Shown here piece after piece: positions 10,828-22,690 of a stretch of DNA of 64,000 nt (positions are counted from its first letter, which is position 1; each line of letters opens with the position of its first letter). Made by a program: the position numbers and the translations under genes. The DNA is from Mesotoga sp. Brook.08.105.5.1 (GTDB taxonomy: Bacteria > Thermotogota > Thermotogae > Petrotogales > Kosmotogaceae). The stretch spans positions 212,858 through 276,857 of the forward strand of contig NZ_AYTW01000005.1 of the NCBI RefSeq assembly GCF_002752635.1. The letters are read 5' to 3'. The notes beneath the pieces were generated by a model. The model saw only the letters and a list, made by a program, of their open reading frames with translations, had not been told where the DNA came from and made no database searches.

Positions 10828-13800
10828 ATGAGAAAGGCCAATTTTGGCAAACGAGAGCGGTGGGTCTTTGGAAGAGTGTATGAACCTCTTGAAATTCCGA
10901 ATCTCATTGAGATCCAGACTCGTTCCTTTCAATGGTTCATCGATGAAGGTCTTCTGAGTGTTCTGAAGAAGTATTCTCCAATTAAATCGCAAATTCAGCG
11001 TTCGGATCTTAAGAAGGGCGAGAAAGGTTTCTCTCTGGATTTTGTTTCAACTAGAATCGGCGAGGCAAAGCATTCCATCCAGGAGTGCAAAGACAAGGGG
11101 CTAACTTATTCCGTTTCGCTTTATGTGACCGTAAGAATCACCGACCTCTATACAGGAGAGATCAAGGAGGAAGAGGCTTTCTTCGGATACTTGCCTTTCA
11201 TGACTGATAACGCCTCTTTCATAATTAACGGAGCGGAGAGAGTAATAGTCAATCAGCTTGTAAGGTCGCCGGGTGTCTACTTTGTTGACGAACCCACAAA
11301 GGCAGTGTCTGGTTCTCTGCCGATTTATGTTGCCCATTTTCTGCCTGTAAAGGGAGCTTGGTTTGAGATACTTCTTAACCCTAACAAGCAGATAATGCAG
11401 GCGAGGATCGACCGAAGAAGGAAACTGAACTTCTTCGTCTTCTTGAAGGCATTGGGTTACGAGAATGATCTTGATCTACTGAGACTTTTCGAACATGAAT
11501 ATGACGGGTCGGATGAAGACGAATTGCTCGCAAGTGTCGGAAGCATGATTCTTGAAGATGTCAAGACTCCCGGAGGAGATTTGATAGCTCAGAAAGGAAC
11601 ACTTCTTACAGAGGATATTATTGCAAGGGCAATTGAAGCCGATGTGAAGACCATCAAGATGCCGCTTCCTATAGCTATGAAGACCTTCAGCGCTTTGCAG
11701 AAGACATACGGTGAAGGTATGACTGAGGACGACGCTTACATAGAGCTTTTCAGGAAGCTTAGGCCGGGCGAAATTCCGAGGATAAATGCTGCAAAGAGTT
11801 ATATTACTAACCTTTATTTCAGTCCGGACCGCTTTGACTTCTCAAACGTTGGAAGGTACAAGGTCAACAGCAGACTTAAGAAAGTCTATCAAGACTATCT
11901 AAAGGAGATCGAAGGAAAGAAGGTTTCGAAAGACACCGACTATGCCGAAGAGTCGAGTGTTCTCACTGTTCTAGATGTTGTACTTGCTGCCAGGCACTTG
12001 ACAGAGATAGAAAGCCGGCCCGAACTTCTCGATACCAAAGACCATTTGGGAAACAAGCGAGTAAGAACAGTGGGCGAGCTTATGGAAACTGAGTTTGAGA
12101 AGGCTTTTATGAAGATCCATAAGCTTCTCGAAGAGAAGCTTACGATATACACTTCCTTCGACAAGATTTCGGTGCAGAGCCTGGTTAACGTAAGAACTCT
12201 CATGACCACGCTGCATCAATTCTTTGCAACAAGTCAGCTTTCGCAGTTCATGGACCAGGTAAATCCTCTGGCTGAATTGACGAACAAGAGAAGATTGTCT
12301 GCAATCGGGCCGGGAGGTTTGAAGAGGGAACACGCGAGGTTTGAGGTGCGTGACGTCCATCACTCTCATTATGGGAGGATGTGTCCTATAGAGACGCCTG
12401 AAGGCGCAAATATTGGTCTTATGACCTCAATGGCAACTTTTGCGAAGATAGACAAGTATGGTTTCATTCTCACACCTTACAGGAAGGTGCAGAAGGGGTT
12501 CGTTACTGAAGATATCGTTTATCTCGCAGCAGATGAAGAGGAAAATTACAATATCGCTCACTCCACAGTTAAAATGGACGACAACGGGCGTATTGCCGAT
12601 GAAAACGTAGAGATTCGTTACGCCGGTGAAGTGAGATATGTTATAAGGGAGGAAGTGGACTTCATGTCAGTCTCCCCCAAGCAGATTGTCTCAATCTCGA
12701 CTTCTTTGATCCCGTTCCTCGAAAATGATGACGCAAACAGAGCACTGATGGGATCTAACATGCAGAGACAGGCGGTTCCTGTTGTCAAGTCTGAAGCTCC
12801 TATAGTCGGCACCGGTGTCGAAGGAGTAGCTGCAAGAGACTCCGGATATGTAGTTCTTGCGAAGCATCGGGGTAAAGTTGTTAACGTCGACGGAAGAAGA
12901 ATCATTGTGCAAAGAATAGACGAAAAGGGGAAGCCGGAACTTGACGATAAAGGAAGAGCAATTGAAGATGTCTATACGTTGTATAAGTTTGTTCGAACCA
13001 ATCAGGATACCGCGGTAAACCAGCGTCCAATTGTCTCGGTTGGTGAAGTCGTGGAGAAGGGCACTCCTATCGCCGACGGTCCATCGACCGAGATGGGAGA
13101 GCTTGCACTGGGTAAGAACGTTCTTGTAGCTTTTATGCCCTGGGAGGGGTACAACTTCGAAGACGCCATTCTCGTCAACCAGGAGCTTCTCGAAGACGAC
13201 ATTTTCACAACTATTCATGTTGAGATGTATGAAACAATCGCCAGGGATACTCAACTTGGTCCCGAAGAGATAACTGCTGATATTCCAAATGTCTCGAAAG
13301 AGTCTCTTAAGAATCTTGATGAGAGCGGTATAGTGAGAGTAGGAGCTTATGTCACGTCTCAGGATATTCTTGTTGGAAAGGTGACTCCAAAGGGCGAATC
13401 CGAGACCACCCCCGAAGAGAAGATTATCAGGTCGGTTTTTGGAGATAGGGGACGAGATGTCAAGGATTCATCGTTGAAACTCCCTCATGGTGTTGAAGGT
13501 AGAGTCATCGACGTCAAGGTTTTCGAGAAGGAAGAGGTTTCTGAACTCGGTTCGGGCATAAACAAGCTTGTTAAAGTCTTCGTTGGTATTAGAAAGCCGC
13601 TGGATGTAGGAGACAAGCTTGCGGGTAGACACGGCAACAAGGGTGTCGTTTCGAATATCATCCCAAAAGAGGATATGCCCTTCCTTCCTGACGGAACTCC
13701 TATACAGCTTGTTCTTTCACCTCTTGGCGTTCCGTCGAGGATGAATGTCGGGCAGGTGCTCGAGACACATCTCGGCTGGCTTGGGAAACTTACGAATCGT

Positions 13801-14352
13801 TACTTTGCGACACCAATCTTTGATGGGGCTACAGAAGAAGAGATCATGAATGAGCTTTACGAGGCTAGAAAAGAGTTTGGACTTGAAGCCGGTGACAGCG
13901 AAGAGCTGAAGACAGGTAAAGTTACCCTAAGAGACGGTAGGACTGGCGTACCTTTTGACTACCCGATAGTGGTAGGAATAATGTACATGCTCAAGCTAGT
14001 TCATATAGCAAAGGACAAGATTCACGCAAGATCTACAGGTCCCTATTCACTCATACATCAGCAGCCTCTAGGTGGAAAGGCTCACTTTGGAGGTCAGAGA
14101 TTTGGTGAGATGGAAGTCTGGGCGCTTGAGGCATATGGAGCGGCCCACACTCTGAACGAAATGCTCACAATTAAATCTGACGACATCAAAGGAAGAAATG
14201 ATGTCTATAAGGCAATACTCAAGGGAGTTAACATCCCCGAGCCAGGAATACCTGAGAGTTTCAAGGTTCTTATAAAGGAACTTCAGGGGCTTTCTCTCGA
14301 CGTCAAAGTTTTTGACCAGAACAATGTCGAGCTGGATGTGGATAAATTATGA
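10828..14352 (+). CDS. rpoB: RNA polymerase beta subunit
   Basis: 1174 aa from ATG 10828, behind GAGAGGTGAT at 10815-10824; a GTG at 10801 in the same frame lies before this site and is not favoured. Contains the rifampicin-region segment [24 protein letters not shown], the [18 protein letters not shown] motif, and the C-terminal [21 protein letters not shown] clamp segment. Catalytic core of transcription with RpoC. Confidence 0.99.
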   Translation: MRKANFGKRERWVFGRVYEPLEIPNLIEIQTRSFQWFIDEGLLSVLKKYSPIKSQIQRSDLKKGEKGFSLDFVSTRIGEAKHSIQECKDKGLTYSVSLYVTVRITDLYTGEIKEEEAFFGYLPFMTDNASFIINGAERVIVNQLVRSPGVYFVDEPTKAVSGSLPIYVAHFLPVKGAWFEILLNPNKQIMQARIDRRRKLNFFVFLKALGYENDLDLLRLFEHEYDGSDEDELLASVGSMILEDVKTPGGDLIAQKGTLLTEDIIARAIEADVKTIKMPLPIAMKTFSALQKTYGEGMTEDDAYIELFRKLRPGEIPRINAAKSYITNLYFSPDRFDFSNVGRYKVNSRLKKVYQDYLKEIEGKKVSKDTDYAEESSVLTVLDVVLAARHLTEIESRPELLDTKDHLGNKRVRTVGELMETEFEKAFMKIHKLLEEKLTIYTSFDKISVQSLVNVRTLMTTLHQFFATSQLSQFMDQVNPLAELTNKRRLSAIGPGGLKREHARFEVRDVHHSHYGRMCPIETPEGANIGLMTSMATFAKIDKYGFILTPYRKVQKGFVTEDIVYLAADEEENYNIAHSTVKMDDNGRIADENVEIRYAGEVRYVIREEVDFMSVSPKQIVSISTSLIPFLENDDANRALMGSNMQRQAVPVVKSEAPIVGTGVEGVAARDSGYVVLAKHRGKVVNVDGRRIIVQRIDEKGKPELDDKGRAIEDVYTLYKFVRTNQDTAVNQRPIVSVGEVVEKGTPIADGPSTEMGELALGKNVLVAFMPWEGYNFEDAILVNQELLEDDIFTTIHVEMYETIARDTQLGPEEITADIPNVSKESLKNLDESGIVRVGAYVTSQDILVGKVTPKGESETTPEEKIIRSVFGDRGRDVKDSSLKLPHGVEGRVIDVKVFEKEEVSELGSGINKLVKVFVGIRKPLDVGDKLAGRHGNKGVVSNIIPKEDMPFLPDGTPIQLVLSPLGVPSRMNVGQVLETHLGWLGKLTNRYFATPIFDGATEEEIMNELYEARKEFGLEAGDSEELKTGKVTLRDGRTGVPFDYPIVVGIMYMLKLVHIAKDKIHARSTGPYSLIHQQPLGGKAHFGGQRFGEMEVWALEAYGAAHTLNEMLTIKSDDIKGRNDVYKAILKGVNIPEPGIPESFKVLIKELQGLSLDVKVFDQNNVELDVDKL

Positions 14353-14392
14353 GGATCAATAGAAGGGAGCTACCCCTCAAGGAGGGAAGCAG

Positions 14393-17300
14393 ATGCCAGT
14401 AAGCGCGTATAAGAGAAAAGTCAATAAGCTGGAAATTGATATCGCGTCGCCGGACAGAATCAAGGGCTGGTCAAGCGGGGAAGTCAAGAAGCCCGAGACG
14501 ATTAACTATCGCACATTCAAACCGGAGAGAGACGGACTCTTCTGTGAGAAGATCTTTGGTCCGACAAAAGACTACGAATGTACATGCGGAAAGTACAAGG
14601 GTAAAAAGTACGAGGGCACAGTATGTGAACGTTGTGGTGTGAGAGTCGAATCTAAAGAGGCTCGCAGGAGAAGAATGGGTCACATTGAGCTCGCCGCTCC
14701 TGTTACTCATGTTTGGTACTTGAAGAGTGCGCCTAGTGTTCTTTCTTCACTTTTGAACATTCCTGCGAAGGATCTCGAGAACATCATCTATTACGGATCT
14801 AAGAGGGTTATAGAGAGACTTTATGTCGTGACAGACCCTAAGGAGACGGACTTCTTCCCTGGAATGACGATGTACCAGACCGAATACGAAATATACACGA
14901 AGAAACTCAGCTTCGAAGTAGAGCAAGGTTACAAGGTAAAAAACCCTCACGGACCGGTTACAACGGACATTGACGGTAAAGTCACTATCGAGAGGATCGA
15001 CAGCAGTACCGAGAGAGAACTGAACTGGATAATCGTCAAGGATGAGACGGGAATTGAGAAAAAATACCCGGTTTTCGAAGGTGCTCTCATTTATGTTCAG
15101 AATGAGGATGAAGTTCATAAGGGAGATACCCTTGCCGACAGATTCCTTTTTGAAGATGAAGTTCTTTCGGCGACTGAGTATAAGATCTTCGACGAGTATT
15201 ATCCCGGCAAGTTCGAAGTTGAAACAGATACCGAGAGCGATAGACCTATAGTCATAATCACCGAGATCGACCCTGCAGTCTCGGAGGAGACAGGAAGAAC
15301 GATCGGTGAAGTCTTGATAGAGAACGAATATGAGGCATACAAAGAGCTTTACCCGGGCAAAGTAACCTGTGATTACGGTGCGGCAGCAATTAAGAAACTA
15401 TTGCAGGGCATGGATCTCGAAGAGCTACAGGTAGCGATAGAACATGAATTGAAGACTATTCCCAAAAGCAGTGCCAGGGCTCTCAAGCTTCTCAGAAGAC
15501 TCAAGTATGTCAAGGACTTCATAGCGTCTAGCAATAGGCCGGAATGGATGGTAATGGATGTTGTTCCGGTAATTCCTCCGGACCTGCGACCCATGATTCA
15601 GATTGAAGGCGGAAGGTTTGCCACGACGGATCTCAACGACCTATACAGGAGAGTCATTAATAGAAACAACAGGCTTGCAAAATTACTGCAGATCGGGGCT
15701 CCCGACATAATAATCAGAAACGAGAAGAGGATGCTTCAGGAGGCAGTTGACTCCCTAATCTACAACGGTAGAGTGGGAAAAGCAGTATCCGACAAATCGG
15801 GAAGGCCTTTGAAGTCTCTCACCGACCTGGTGAAGGGCAAGAAGGGGAGATTCCGAAGGAATCTGCTTGGAAAGCGGGTAGATTACTCCGGTCGAGCGGT
15901 CATCGTCGTTGGGCCGGACCTGAAGATTCATGAATGTGGAATCCCCAAGAGGGTTGCAATGGAGTTGTTCAAACCGTTCGTTCTATCAAAGCTGCTTCAC
16001 GGAAGTGAATCGAGCAAGACGGCGAGAAAACTTAAGAAAACAATCATAGAAAAGGAAATGCCCGAAGCGTGGGAAGTTCTCGAAGATGTGATCAAGGGAC
16101 ACCCCGTTCTCCTCAACAGGGCACCGACGCTTCACAGGATATCCATACAGGCTTTCATACCCAAATTGGTCGAAGGAAACGCGATTCAGCTTCATCCGCT
16201 TGTCTGCGCACCATTCAACGCAGACTTTGACGGAGACCAGATGGCCGTTCACGTGCCTTTATCCGCAGCTGCGCAGGCAGAGGCGAAGTTCCTTATGCTG
16301 AGCAGATACAACGTGATTTCCCCCGCAAGCGGGAAACCCATTTCGATGCCAGGCAAGGACATAATCGTCGGTGTTTACTATCTCACGACCGTTGACCGCG
16401 ATCATGAGAAGAAAGAGAAAGAGGTAATGGATTACTACTCAGCCCTCCTCAAAGATGAAAAGATTTCCGATGTTGAAGCGAGGAGGATGGTTAGGCAGAA
16501 GGCCCTTGAATGGGTTGACTGGAAGTTCTCTTCTCCGGGAGAAGCGCTTCTTGCTTACGACATGGAATATATATCACTTCACGATCCTATTCTTGTTCAG
16601 CTAGATCCCTCATCCGGAGAGCTCACGCTAACGACGGTAGGAAGGATAATCTTCAACACCATAGTTCCTGAAAAGCTTAGGGACTACATGAAGAAGTTCA
16701 ACAAGAAAGCGATAAAAAAGCTAATCTATGACTGTTTCCACGAATATGGAATAGACAGAACCGCAGACCTTCTGGATGACATGATGTCTCTTGGATTCCA
16801 TTACGCGACTGCTTCCGGGCTCACAATATCCATAAACGACATTGTTGTGTATCCGCAAAAGGACAAGGTTATAGAGGCCGCGCAGGAGAGGGTAGATCAG
16901 ATCGAGAATCTGTACAAGTCGGGATTCTTGACTGAAGACGGAAGAACTCAGGAGATAATCAGAATCTGGTCAGATACCACTCAGGAGATAATGGAGAAGA
17001 CATACACAGAGTTTGAGAAGTATCCCTTCAATCCTATCTACATGATGGTTGACTCCGGAGCCAGAGGAAATATCGACCAGCTTAAGCAACTTGCAGGTAT
17101 GCGAGGTCTGATGGCAGATCCATCGGGAAAGACGATCGAAGTACCGATAAAGTCAAACTTTAGAGATGGACTTACGGAGCTCGAATTCTTCACATCTACT
17201 CATGGAGCTAGAAAGGGTTCTGCCGATACGGCACTAAGAACGTCGTTTGCAGGTTATCTCACCAGAAGACTTGTAGACGTTTCCCAGACTATAACCGTAA

Positions 17301-19087
17301 CGACTCCGAACTGTGGAACTCACGAGGGCATTGAAGCGATAGAGCTCATGGCAGACGGAGTAACGATAGAGAAGCTCGAAGAATTTCTCTTTGGAAGAGT
17401 TCTTACGTCAGATATTATCAACCCGCTGACTGGAAGAGCTCTTAAGAATGGGAAGACGGGAAAGGAATACTTGCGCGATACAATGATCAGAGATGAAGAT
17501 GCGGCTTTCCTTTCGAACTACAGGACCGAAGTCGAAGTTGCGCGAGAAGAAGTGCTTAGTATTCCGAAAGTGACCCGGTTAATCAACTATACAGAGCTGG
17601 CAGAAACCATCACTATAAACGATAAGGAATACAAAGCGGGAACCCATATCGGCAGCGATATTTTGCATCAGCTAAAGAACTCGGATATCGAAGAAGTGAA
17701 AGTTGTTATCTTCCCCTGCGTCGGTCAGGTATTTGCAGGTGATCCGATAAAGAACAGTAACAAGGAAATGCTTGTCAAGTATCAGGAGAAGATAGACGAA
17801 CTCACTGCCAAGAAGCTACAGAAGAACGAGATCGACAAGGTCTTAGTCCGACCGACGATAAAGGTCAGGTCTGTTCTTACTTGTGAATCCGACAGTGGTG
17901 TTTGTGCTATGTGCTATGGAATGGATCTTTCAAACCATGAAATAGTGAATGTTGGAGAATCCGTAGGTGTAGTTGCTGCCCAGTCAATTGGAGAGCCGGG
18001 TACACAGCTCACGATGAGAACATTCCACACTGGCGGTATAGCGACTGGACAGGATATCACCAGAGGTCTTCCCAGGGCAGAGGAATTGTTCGAAGCTCGA
18101 AAGAAGCTGAAGGATCCCGAAGCTCTGTTCATTGAGAAGGGTGACGGAGGCTTCGTGAAGGATCTCGTCCCTGACGACAAGGGTAGGAGAAAGGTCTACA
18201 TCGAAACGAAGACCGGAGGCATCAGCGAATACGATCTCTCCTCGAGCATAAAGCCAAAAATCGAGATTGGCGACAAAGTCCTAGAAGGAGAGACCATAAC
18301 AACTGGAACGGTGAGGCCAAGGAAACTTATGGAAAAGCTAGGCCTCGTTCAGACGGCGCTTTACCTCCTGACTGAGATCAAGAGGGTTTATGCCGAACAG
18401 GGAGTCGAAATTCACGACAAGCACTTTGAACTTATCATCAGACAGATGCTTTCAAAGGTCGAGATAACCGATCCGGGAGATACCGACTTTTTACCCGGGG
18501 ATCTTCTCGACATAGTAGAAATTAGGAAGATTAACAAGTCTATAGAGGAAGCCAACAGTAGAGTTGGCGAAAACAGGGAATACGTAATCGACAAGCGGTT
18601 GGCGAGGAGAGTCCTAGGCGAAGATGAAGATGGAAAGATACATAAGATTGCAGCCGAGGCCGAGCCGATTACGGAAGAGCTCCTGAATCAGATATTGAAG
18701 GGCGGAATCAAGCAGATATTGATCTATGATGTGGATGAGGATCAGTATCAGAAGCTGGTCGATGACTTCAACCCCGATACGGTAATTCCCGAGAAGAAGA
18801 TCCAGATAATGCCGAAAGATCCCATTAAGTTCAAGCGAAAGCTTCTAAGGATCACAAAGGCATCTCTTGAGAGTGAAGGGTGGCTGTCGGCCGCATCGTT
18901 CCAGCAAACGCCTCAAATTCTCACCGAGGCATCTGTTGCGGGTAAGTCAGACTTCCTTCAGGGGCTGAAGGAAAATGTAATTGTTGGTCAGCTTATACCT
19001 GCTGGAACGGGTCTTGACATGTATGCAAATCTGCAGGTGGAAGAAGCTTCAATCCCTTCTCGTTTACAGGAAGAGGAGTTGGCTTGA
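14393..19087 (+). CDS. rpoC: RNA polymerase beta' subunit with a large N-terminal insertion
   Basis: 1564 aa. Zinc site 1 is [13 protein letters not shown] (residues 63-82), then an inserted region (about residues 150-345) with repeated DG/GD-type beta segments that E. coli RpoC lacks; such sandwich-barrel insertions are known in Thermus and Thermotoga beta'. The catalytic Mg loop NADFDGDQM is near residue 609 and zinc site 2 ([11 protein letters not shown]) near 1163. ATG 14393 after AAGGAGGG. A strong terminator follows. Confidence 0.99.
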   Translation: MPVSAYKRKVNKLEIDIASPDRIKGWSSGEVKKPETINYRTFKPERDGLFCEKIFGPTKDYECTCGKYKGKKYEGTVCERCGVRVESKEARRRRMGHIELAAPVTHVWYLKSAPSVLSSLLNIPAKDLENIIYYGSKRVIERLYVVTDPKETDFFPGMTMYQTEYEIYTKKLSFEVEQGYKVKNPHGPVTTDIDGKVTIERIDSSTERELNWIIVKDETGIEKKYPVFEGALIYVQNEDEVHKGDTLADRFLFEDEVLSATEYKIFDEYYPGKFEVETDTESDRPIVIITEIDPAVSEETGRTIGEVLIENEYEAYKELYPGKVTCDYGAAAIKKLLQGMDLEELQVAIEHELKTIPKSSARALKLLRRLKYVKDFIASSNRPEWMVMDVVPVIPPDLRPMIQIEGGRFATTDLNDLYRRVINRNNRLAKLLQIGAPDIIIRNEKRMLQEAVDSLIYNGRVGKAVSDKSGRPLKSLTDLVKGKKGRFRRNLLGKRVDYSGRAVIVVGPDLKIHECGIPKRVAMELFKPFVLSKLLHGSESSKTARKLKKTIIEKEMPEAWEVLEDVIKGHPVLLNRAPTLHRISIQAFIPKLVEGNAIQLHPLVCAPFNADFDGDQMAVHVPLSAAAQAEAKFLMLSRYNVISPASGKPISMPGKDIIVGVYYLTTVDRDHEKKEKEVMDYYSALLKDEKISDVEARRMVRQKALEWVDWKFSSPGEALLAYDMEYISLHDPILVQLDPSSGELTLTTVGRIIFNTIVPEKLRDYMKKFNKKAIKKLIYDCFHEYGIDRTADLLDDMMSLGFHYATASGLTISINDIVVYPQKDKVIEAAQERVDQIENLYKSGFLTEDGRTQEIIRIWSDTTQEIMEKTYTEFEKYPFNPIYMMVDSGARGNIDQLKQLAGMRGLMADPSGKTIEVPIKSNFRDGLTELEFFTSTHGARKGSADTALRTSFAGYLTRRLVDVSQTITVTTPNCGTHEGIEAIELMADGVTIEKLEEFLFGRVLTSDIINPLTGRALKNGKTGKEYLRDTMIRDEDAAFLSNYRTEVEVAREEVLSIPKVTRLINYTELAETITINDKEYKAGTHIGSDILHQLKNSDIEEVKVVIFPCVGQVFAGDPIKNSNKEMLVKYQEKIDELTAKKLQKNEIDKVLVRPTIKVRSVLTCESDSGVCAMCYGMDLSNHEIVNVGESVGVVAAQSIGEPGTQLTMRTFHTGGIATGQDITRGLPRAEELFEARKKLKDPEALFIEKGDGGFVKDLVPDDKGRRKVYIETKTGGISEYDLSSSIKPKIEIGDKVLEGETITTGTVRPRKLMEKLGLVQTALYLLTEIKRVYAEQGVEIHDKHFELIIRQMLSKVEITDPGDTDFLPGDLLDIVEIRKINKSIEEANSRVGENREYVIDKRLARRVLGEDEDGKIHKIAAEAEPITEELLNQILKGGIKQILIYDVDEDQYQKLVDDFNPDTVIPEKKIQIMPKDPIKFKRKLLRITKASLESEGWLSAASFQQTPQILTEASVAGKSDFLQGLKENVIVGQLIPAGTGLDMYANLQVEEASIPSRLQEEELA

Positions 19088-19104
19088 GTAGGTACTTCTA
19101 ATAG

Positions 19105-19141
19105 AAGCGGAAAGCTTAAAATAGCTTTCCGCTTTTCTTTT
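19105..19141 (+). terminator. Rho-independent terminator of the rpoBC operon
   Basis: A 12-bp perfect stem, AAGCGGAAAGCT (19105-19116) with AGCTTTCCGCTT (19123-19134), six-base loop, then TTCTTTTG. It closes the long transcription/translation operon 18 bases after the rpoC stop. Confidence 0.93.
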
Positions 19142-19174
19142 GTGATGGTAACATTGTAGAGGGAAAATCACTAC

Positions 19175-20701
19175 TTGGGGGCTGAGTTGTCTAAGCCGAT
19201 TTTGGAAGTATCGGATCTTAAGAAAACTTATGAGATGAGCGGAACAAAAGCTTTAAATGGAGTGACGCTTTCCTTTTTCCCGGGCGAGTTAATCTCGCTT
19301 CTGGGAGAGAATGCTGCGGGAAAGTCAACACTCATGAAGGCAATTGTTGGAATAGAAAAACCAGACAGTGGCTCAATGCTTCTCAAAGGAGAGCCTTACT
19401 CTCCGTCGAACCCTTCACAGGCTTTAAAAATGGGCATCGGGATGGTTCCGCAAAATCTGAGAGTAATCGACAGGCTTACTGTTCTTGAAAATCTTCTGAT
19501 CGCACGTAAAGCGAATAGGTTGAAAAGAACGGCGAAAAGCTACAGAGAATACATTGAGACGTTGATAGGACGATATCAGTTACAGCTGCCCCTGGATAGA
19601 GAGGTTGGAACTCTTTCCTTGGCAGAGAGACAGAGAGTGGAAATCCTGAGGCTGCTTCAGAACTCGCCAGATATCTTAATATTCGACGAACCGACCGCTC
19701 TGATTTCCGAAAAAGAGAAGGCAGAGTTGTTCGAAACCTTCAACAAACTTAAGGGTGAAGGTAAGAGCGTTGTGTTCATTACTCATAAGCTGCGGGAAGC
19801 TTATTCTGTGTCCGACAGGATTTACCTGATTCGATCCGGGGTTATAGTAGGCAGTTTCAGGAAAGATGAGATCTCGGTCGAAGGACTGTACGATTTGATG
19901 GCCGGAGAAGAATCTCCCGGGTCTTCTGTCCGGAGTTCGTTGTCGGAAGAGGTCGTTCTAAAAGTTGAGAAGATCTGTGTAGAGTCTTCTGTAGAAGGGT
20001 CAGATGCAGTCAGGGATGTGTCTTTCGAGGCTAGAAAGGGTGAGCTTATCGCTATAACGGGAGTGGCCGGCAATGGCCAGGAGGAGCTTCAAGAAGGACT
20101 ATTCGGAGTTAGAAAGGTGATTTCTGGAAGAATCCTGCTCGGCGGAATTGACGTTACAAATCTACCGCCGCATAGACTCAGAAGACTCGGAGTGGCTTCG
20201 CTGCCTTCAGACAGAGATAAGTTGGCGAGTTGTAGAGGTTCATCGATAAGGGACAATCTAGTTATTCAGAGAGTCCTCAGTGGAGGCTGGGTTGTTTCGG
20301 GCAGAGAAATGGATAATTATGCAAGGGAACTGCTTTCTAAGTATGGTGTTGTGTTTGGCAGTATCGGCGATCCGGTTTTCACTTTGTCTGGTGGAAATCT
20401 GCAAAAGTTGCTGCTAGCTAGAGAGATCAGCTCGGAGCCAAAGCTTCTTCTCCTGGGAGAGCCTTTTAGAGGGCTCGATGTCAAACATCTGGAGAAGCTG
20501 CGCAGCACTCTAGAGAGTATTAAAGAGAAGATGGCCATTGTGATATTCACTTCTGATCTCGACGAAGCTCTAATTGTGGCGGATAGAGTTGCTGTGATGT
20601 CAGAGGGAAGGATAGTCTTTTCCGGAGCGAACGGACCAGCACTCAGCAAGAGGGCAATAGGAAAGCATTTTGCTGGAACGTTGAGGGAAGATCAAAGATG
20701 A
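19175..20701 (+). CDS. Nucleoside/simple-sugar ABC transporter ATP-binding protein (YufO/RbsA-like, two ABC domains)
   Basis: 508 aa with two ABC cassettes. The first has Walker A GENAAGKST, signature LSLAERQRVEI and Walker B ILIFDEPTA. The second has a degenerate Walker A (GVAGNGQEELQ) and signature LSGGNLQKLLLARE, as in ribose and BMP-type importers. An alternative TTG start at 19187, 5 bases after GGGGG, is plausible (504 aa). It overlaps the first permease by 4 bases. No substrate-binding lipoprotein is adjacent, so the substrate is inferred from family only. Confidence 0.88.
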   Translation: MGAELSKPILEVSDLKKTYEMSGTKALNGVTLSFFPGELISLLGENAAGKSTLMKAIVGIEKPDSGSMLLKGEPYSPSNPSQALKMGIGMVPQNLRVIDRLTVLENLLIARKANRLKRTAKSYREYIETLIGRYQLQLPLDREVGTLSLAERQRVEILRLLQNSPDILIFDEPTALISEKEKAELFETFNKLKGEGKSVVFITHKLREAYSVSDRIYLIRSGVIVGSFRKDEISVEGLYDLMAGEESPGSSVRSSLSEEVVLKVEKICVESSVEGSDAVRDVSFEARKGELIAITGVAGNGQEELQEGLFGVRKVISGRILLGGIDVTNLPPHRLRRLGVASLPSDRDKLASCRGSSIRDNLVIQRVLSGGWVVSGREMDNYARELLSKYGVVFGSIGDPVFTLSGGNLQKLLLAREISSEPKLLLLGEPFRGLDVKHLEKLRSTLESIKEKMAIVIFTSDLDEALIVADRVAVMSEGRIVFSGANGPALSKRAIGKHFAGTLREDQR

Positions 20702-21729
20702 CAAGTTTTCAAGATTTGAGAAGATCACTCCTTGTTATAGGTATTGCACTGATTGCCGGGCTATTACTCGTAGTTTTCATGAGTGAAGAGCCCATCAATT
20801 CGGCCCGATCATTCTTCCTTTCCGTCTTTTCAGACAGGTTTTACTTTGGCAATCTTATTTCAAATGCAATTCCACTTATCCTAACCGGGCTTGCAGCCTC
20901 AATAGCCTTCAGTTCGTCTTCCTTCAATCTTGGCATTGAAGGGCAGGTATATCTCGGGGCATTTGTCGGGACTGCGACAGGTATACTTCTATCGGGTAAT
21001 TTGTCTGGTACTATAGGGATTACGGCAATGATCCTGGTGAGTTTCTTGTTTGGGGCTGGGGCGGCAAGTTTGTCAGCCGTCCTCAAAATCCGTATGGGTG
21101 TCAGTGAGCTAATCACTTCTCTATTGCTCAGCAATGGGCTAATTCTTGTCGTAGACTATTTCGTTGAGGGACCTTTCAACGACAGACAGTCGGGACTTGC
21201 GGCATCCTTAAGTTTGCCCGCGAATCTCAGGTTTTCAAGACTCATGCAACCTTCAAGTCTGCATACTGGGATCTTTTTCTCGCTGATAGTCGCTTTTCTT
21301 CTTTGGTTTCTCATGTTCAGGACTAGAGAAGGCTTCAAATTAAGAATTTCGGGCAAGAACAGGATGTTTGCTCATTATTCAGGTGTGAATACCAGCAAAG
21401 TCATTTTTTGGTCTCTCTTTCTGAGTGGGGGACTTGCTTCCACCGCAGGGATAATCGATGTAATAGGCGCACACGGTAGAGTTATGAGGGGTTTCTCGGC
21501 CGGATACGGATGGAATGGAATAGCGGTTGCCCTTATCGCAAGAAATCACCCGTTGTTTGTTATTCCTGCAGCTCTGTTCTTTGCATACCTGGAAAGCGGA
21601 GCACAGATATCATCTATTGAAGCGAGTGTCACGCCTGAACTGGCTAAGATAGTCCAGGCAGTAGTCTTCTTTCTAGTCACTGCAGAGGCACTTGCTCCCG
21701 TAAGCTTCAGGAGAAGAAGATATGTTTGA
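20698..21729 (+). CDS. ABC transporter permease (YufP-like, branched-chain/BPD2 family)
   Basis: 343 aa membrane protein with about 8-10 hydrophobic segments. It has the family region FNLGIEGQVYLGAF around residue 78 and GYGWNGIAVALIARNHP around 267-283. ATG overlaps the ATPase stop. Partner of the following permease in an importer for nucleosides or related compounds. Confidence 0.87.
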   Translation: MTSFQDLRRSLLVIGIALIAGLLLVVFMSEEPINSARSFFLSVFSDRFYFGNLISNAIPLILTGLAASIAFSSSSFNLGIEGQVYLGAFVGTATGILLSGNLSGTIGITAMILVSFLFGAGAASLSAVLKIRMGVSELITSLLLSNGLILVVDYFVEGPFNDRQSGLAASLSLPANLRFSRLMQPSSLHTGIFFSLIVAFLLWFLMFRTREGFKLRISGKNRMFAHYSGVNTSKVIFWSLFLSGGLASTAGIIDVIGAHGRVMRGFSAGYGWNGIAVALIARNHPLFVIPAALFFAYLESGAQISSIEASVTPELAKIVQAVVFFLVTAEALAPVSFRRRRYV

Positions 21730-22606
21730 AGCCATAGTACGTGACACAATAAGGAATTCGACGCCTATCGTTCTTGCAGCAAGCGGAGGATTGCTGACAG
21801 AGGTTTCGGGATGGCTCAATATTGGACTTGAGGGTACAATTCTCTCAGGAGCGTTTTTTGCAGTAGTAATATCATCGACCACGGGTAGCATCCTTCTCGG
21901 AACTCTTGCTTCTATTATTGTGTCGATCATTCTTTCATCGCTTATCTACTTTGCAGTGAGATTTCTGAAGGCGAATCTCTTTGTTGTCGGAATTGCGGTC
22001 AACCTTCTATCCGTCGGATTGACTGTAGTGTTGACGGACGTTTGGTTCAGTAGTAAAGGCACAATTGTCTTCGGAGGTTCCCCCAGGCCTGCCGCTCTTT
22101 CTATTGATGTCTTAGGCGGTACTGTATTTGGTTGGTTGAATGGACTCGGTTTTTTTGATCTAATCGCCTTTGCCACTCCATTTGCTCTCTTCTATCTTTT
22201 CAAGAAGACGGTGGTTGGGGTGAAATTGCGGGCCTGTGGGTATGACGATGAAAGCGCCTTTTACAGCGGTGTTAGAGTAGATCAAATGAGATTCATAGCG
22301 TACATTGGCAGTGGAGTGTTCACGGGTTTGGCCGGTTCAGCACTTTCCATACCGTTAGGAGCCTTTGTATCCAATATGTCTGGGGGGCGCGGATGGCTGG
22401 CTCTTGTTGCCGTAATAATGGGGAGAAAGAACCCGCTTCTTGTAGTTGTTTCGGCTGTCATGTTGGGCTTTGTTACAGAACTCTCCATCTTCCTGCAAGT
22501 TTCCACAGAAATATCTCCTAAGTTACTATTGTCTTTACCTTACTTCGCTTCTCTTGCTATCCTTGCTATCTCATACGGCGGAAGAAAGGCGAAGCAGCTT
22601 TCGTGA
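21722..22606 (+). CDS. ABC transporter permease (YufQ-like, branched-chain/BPD2 family)
   Basis: 294 aa, mostly hydrophobic, with the motif WLNIGLEGTILSGAFFAV near residue 30 and GGRGWLALVAVIMGRKNPL near 220. The gene starts inside the end of the previous permease (8-base overlap), so the heterodimer is translationally coupled. Closest in layout to the YufOPQ/BMP nucleoside importers. Confidence 0.87.
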   Translation: MFEAIVRDTIRNSTPIVLAASGGLLTEVSGWLNIGLEGTILSGAFFAVVISSTTGSILLGTLASIIVSIILSSLIYFAVRFLKANLFVVGIAVNLLSVGLTVVLTDVWFSSKGTIVFGGSPRPAALSIDVLGGTVFGWLNGLGFFDLIAFATPFALFYLFKKTVVGVKLRACGYDDESAFYSGVRVDQMRFIAYIGSGVFTGLAGSALSIPLGAFVSNMSGGRGWLALVAVIMGRKNPLLVVVSAVMLGFVTELSIFLQVSTEISPKLLLSLPYFASLAILAISYGGRKAKQLS

Positions 22607-22662
22607 TTCGTAATGGTTGAGGATACTTAAGAGGCTCTTAAACTAGCCGAGTTGGACCATGA

Positions 22663-22668
22663 TATAAT
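22663..22668 (+). promoter_or_regulatory. -10 element upstream of the M32 carboxypeptidase
   Basis: TATAAT at 22663-22668, 23 bases before the preferred TTG start; no good -35 is seen (TTAAAC at 22638 with 19-base spacing is the best). Confidence 0.4.
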
Positions 22669-22690
22669 TCATCGAATTGGAGGTGCAGTT

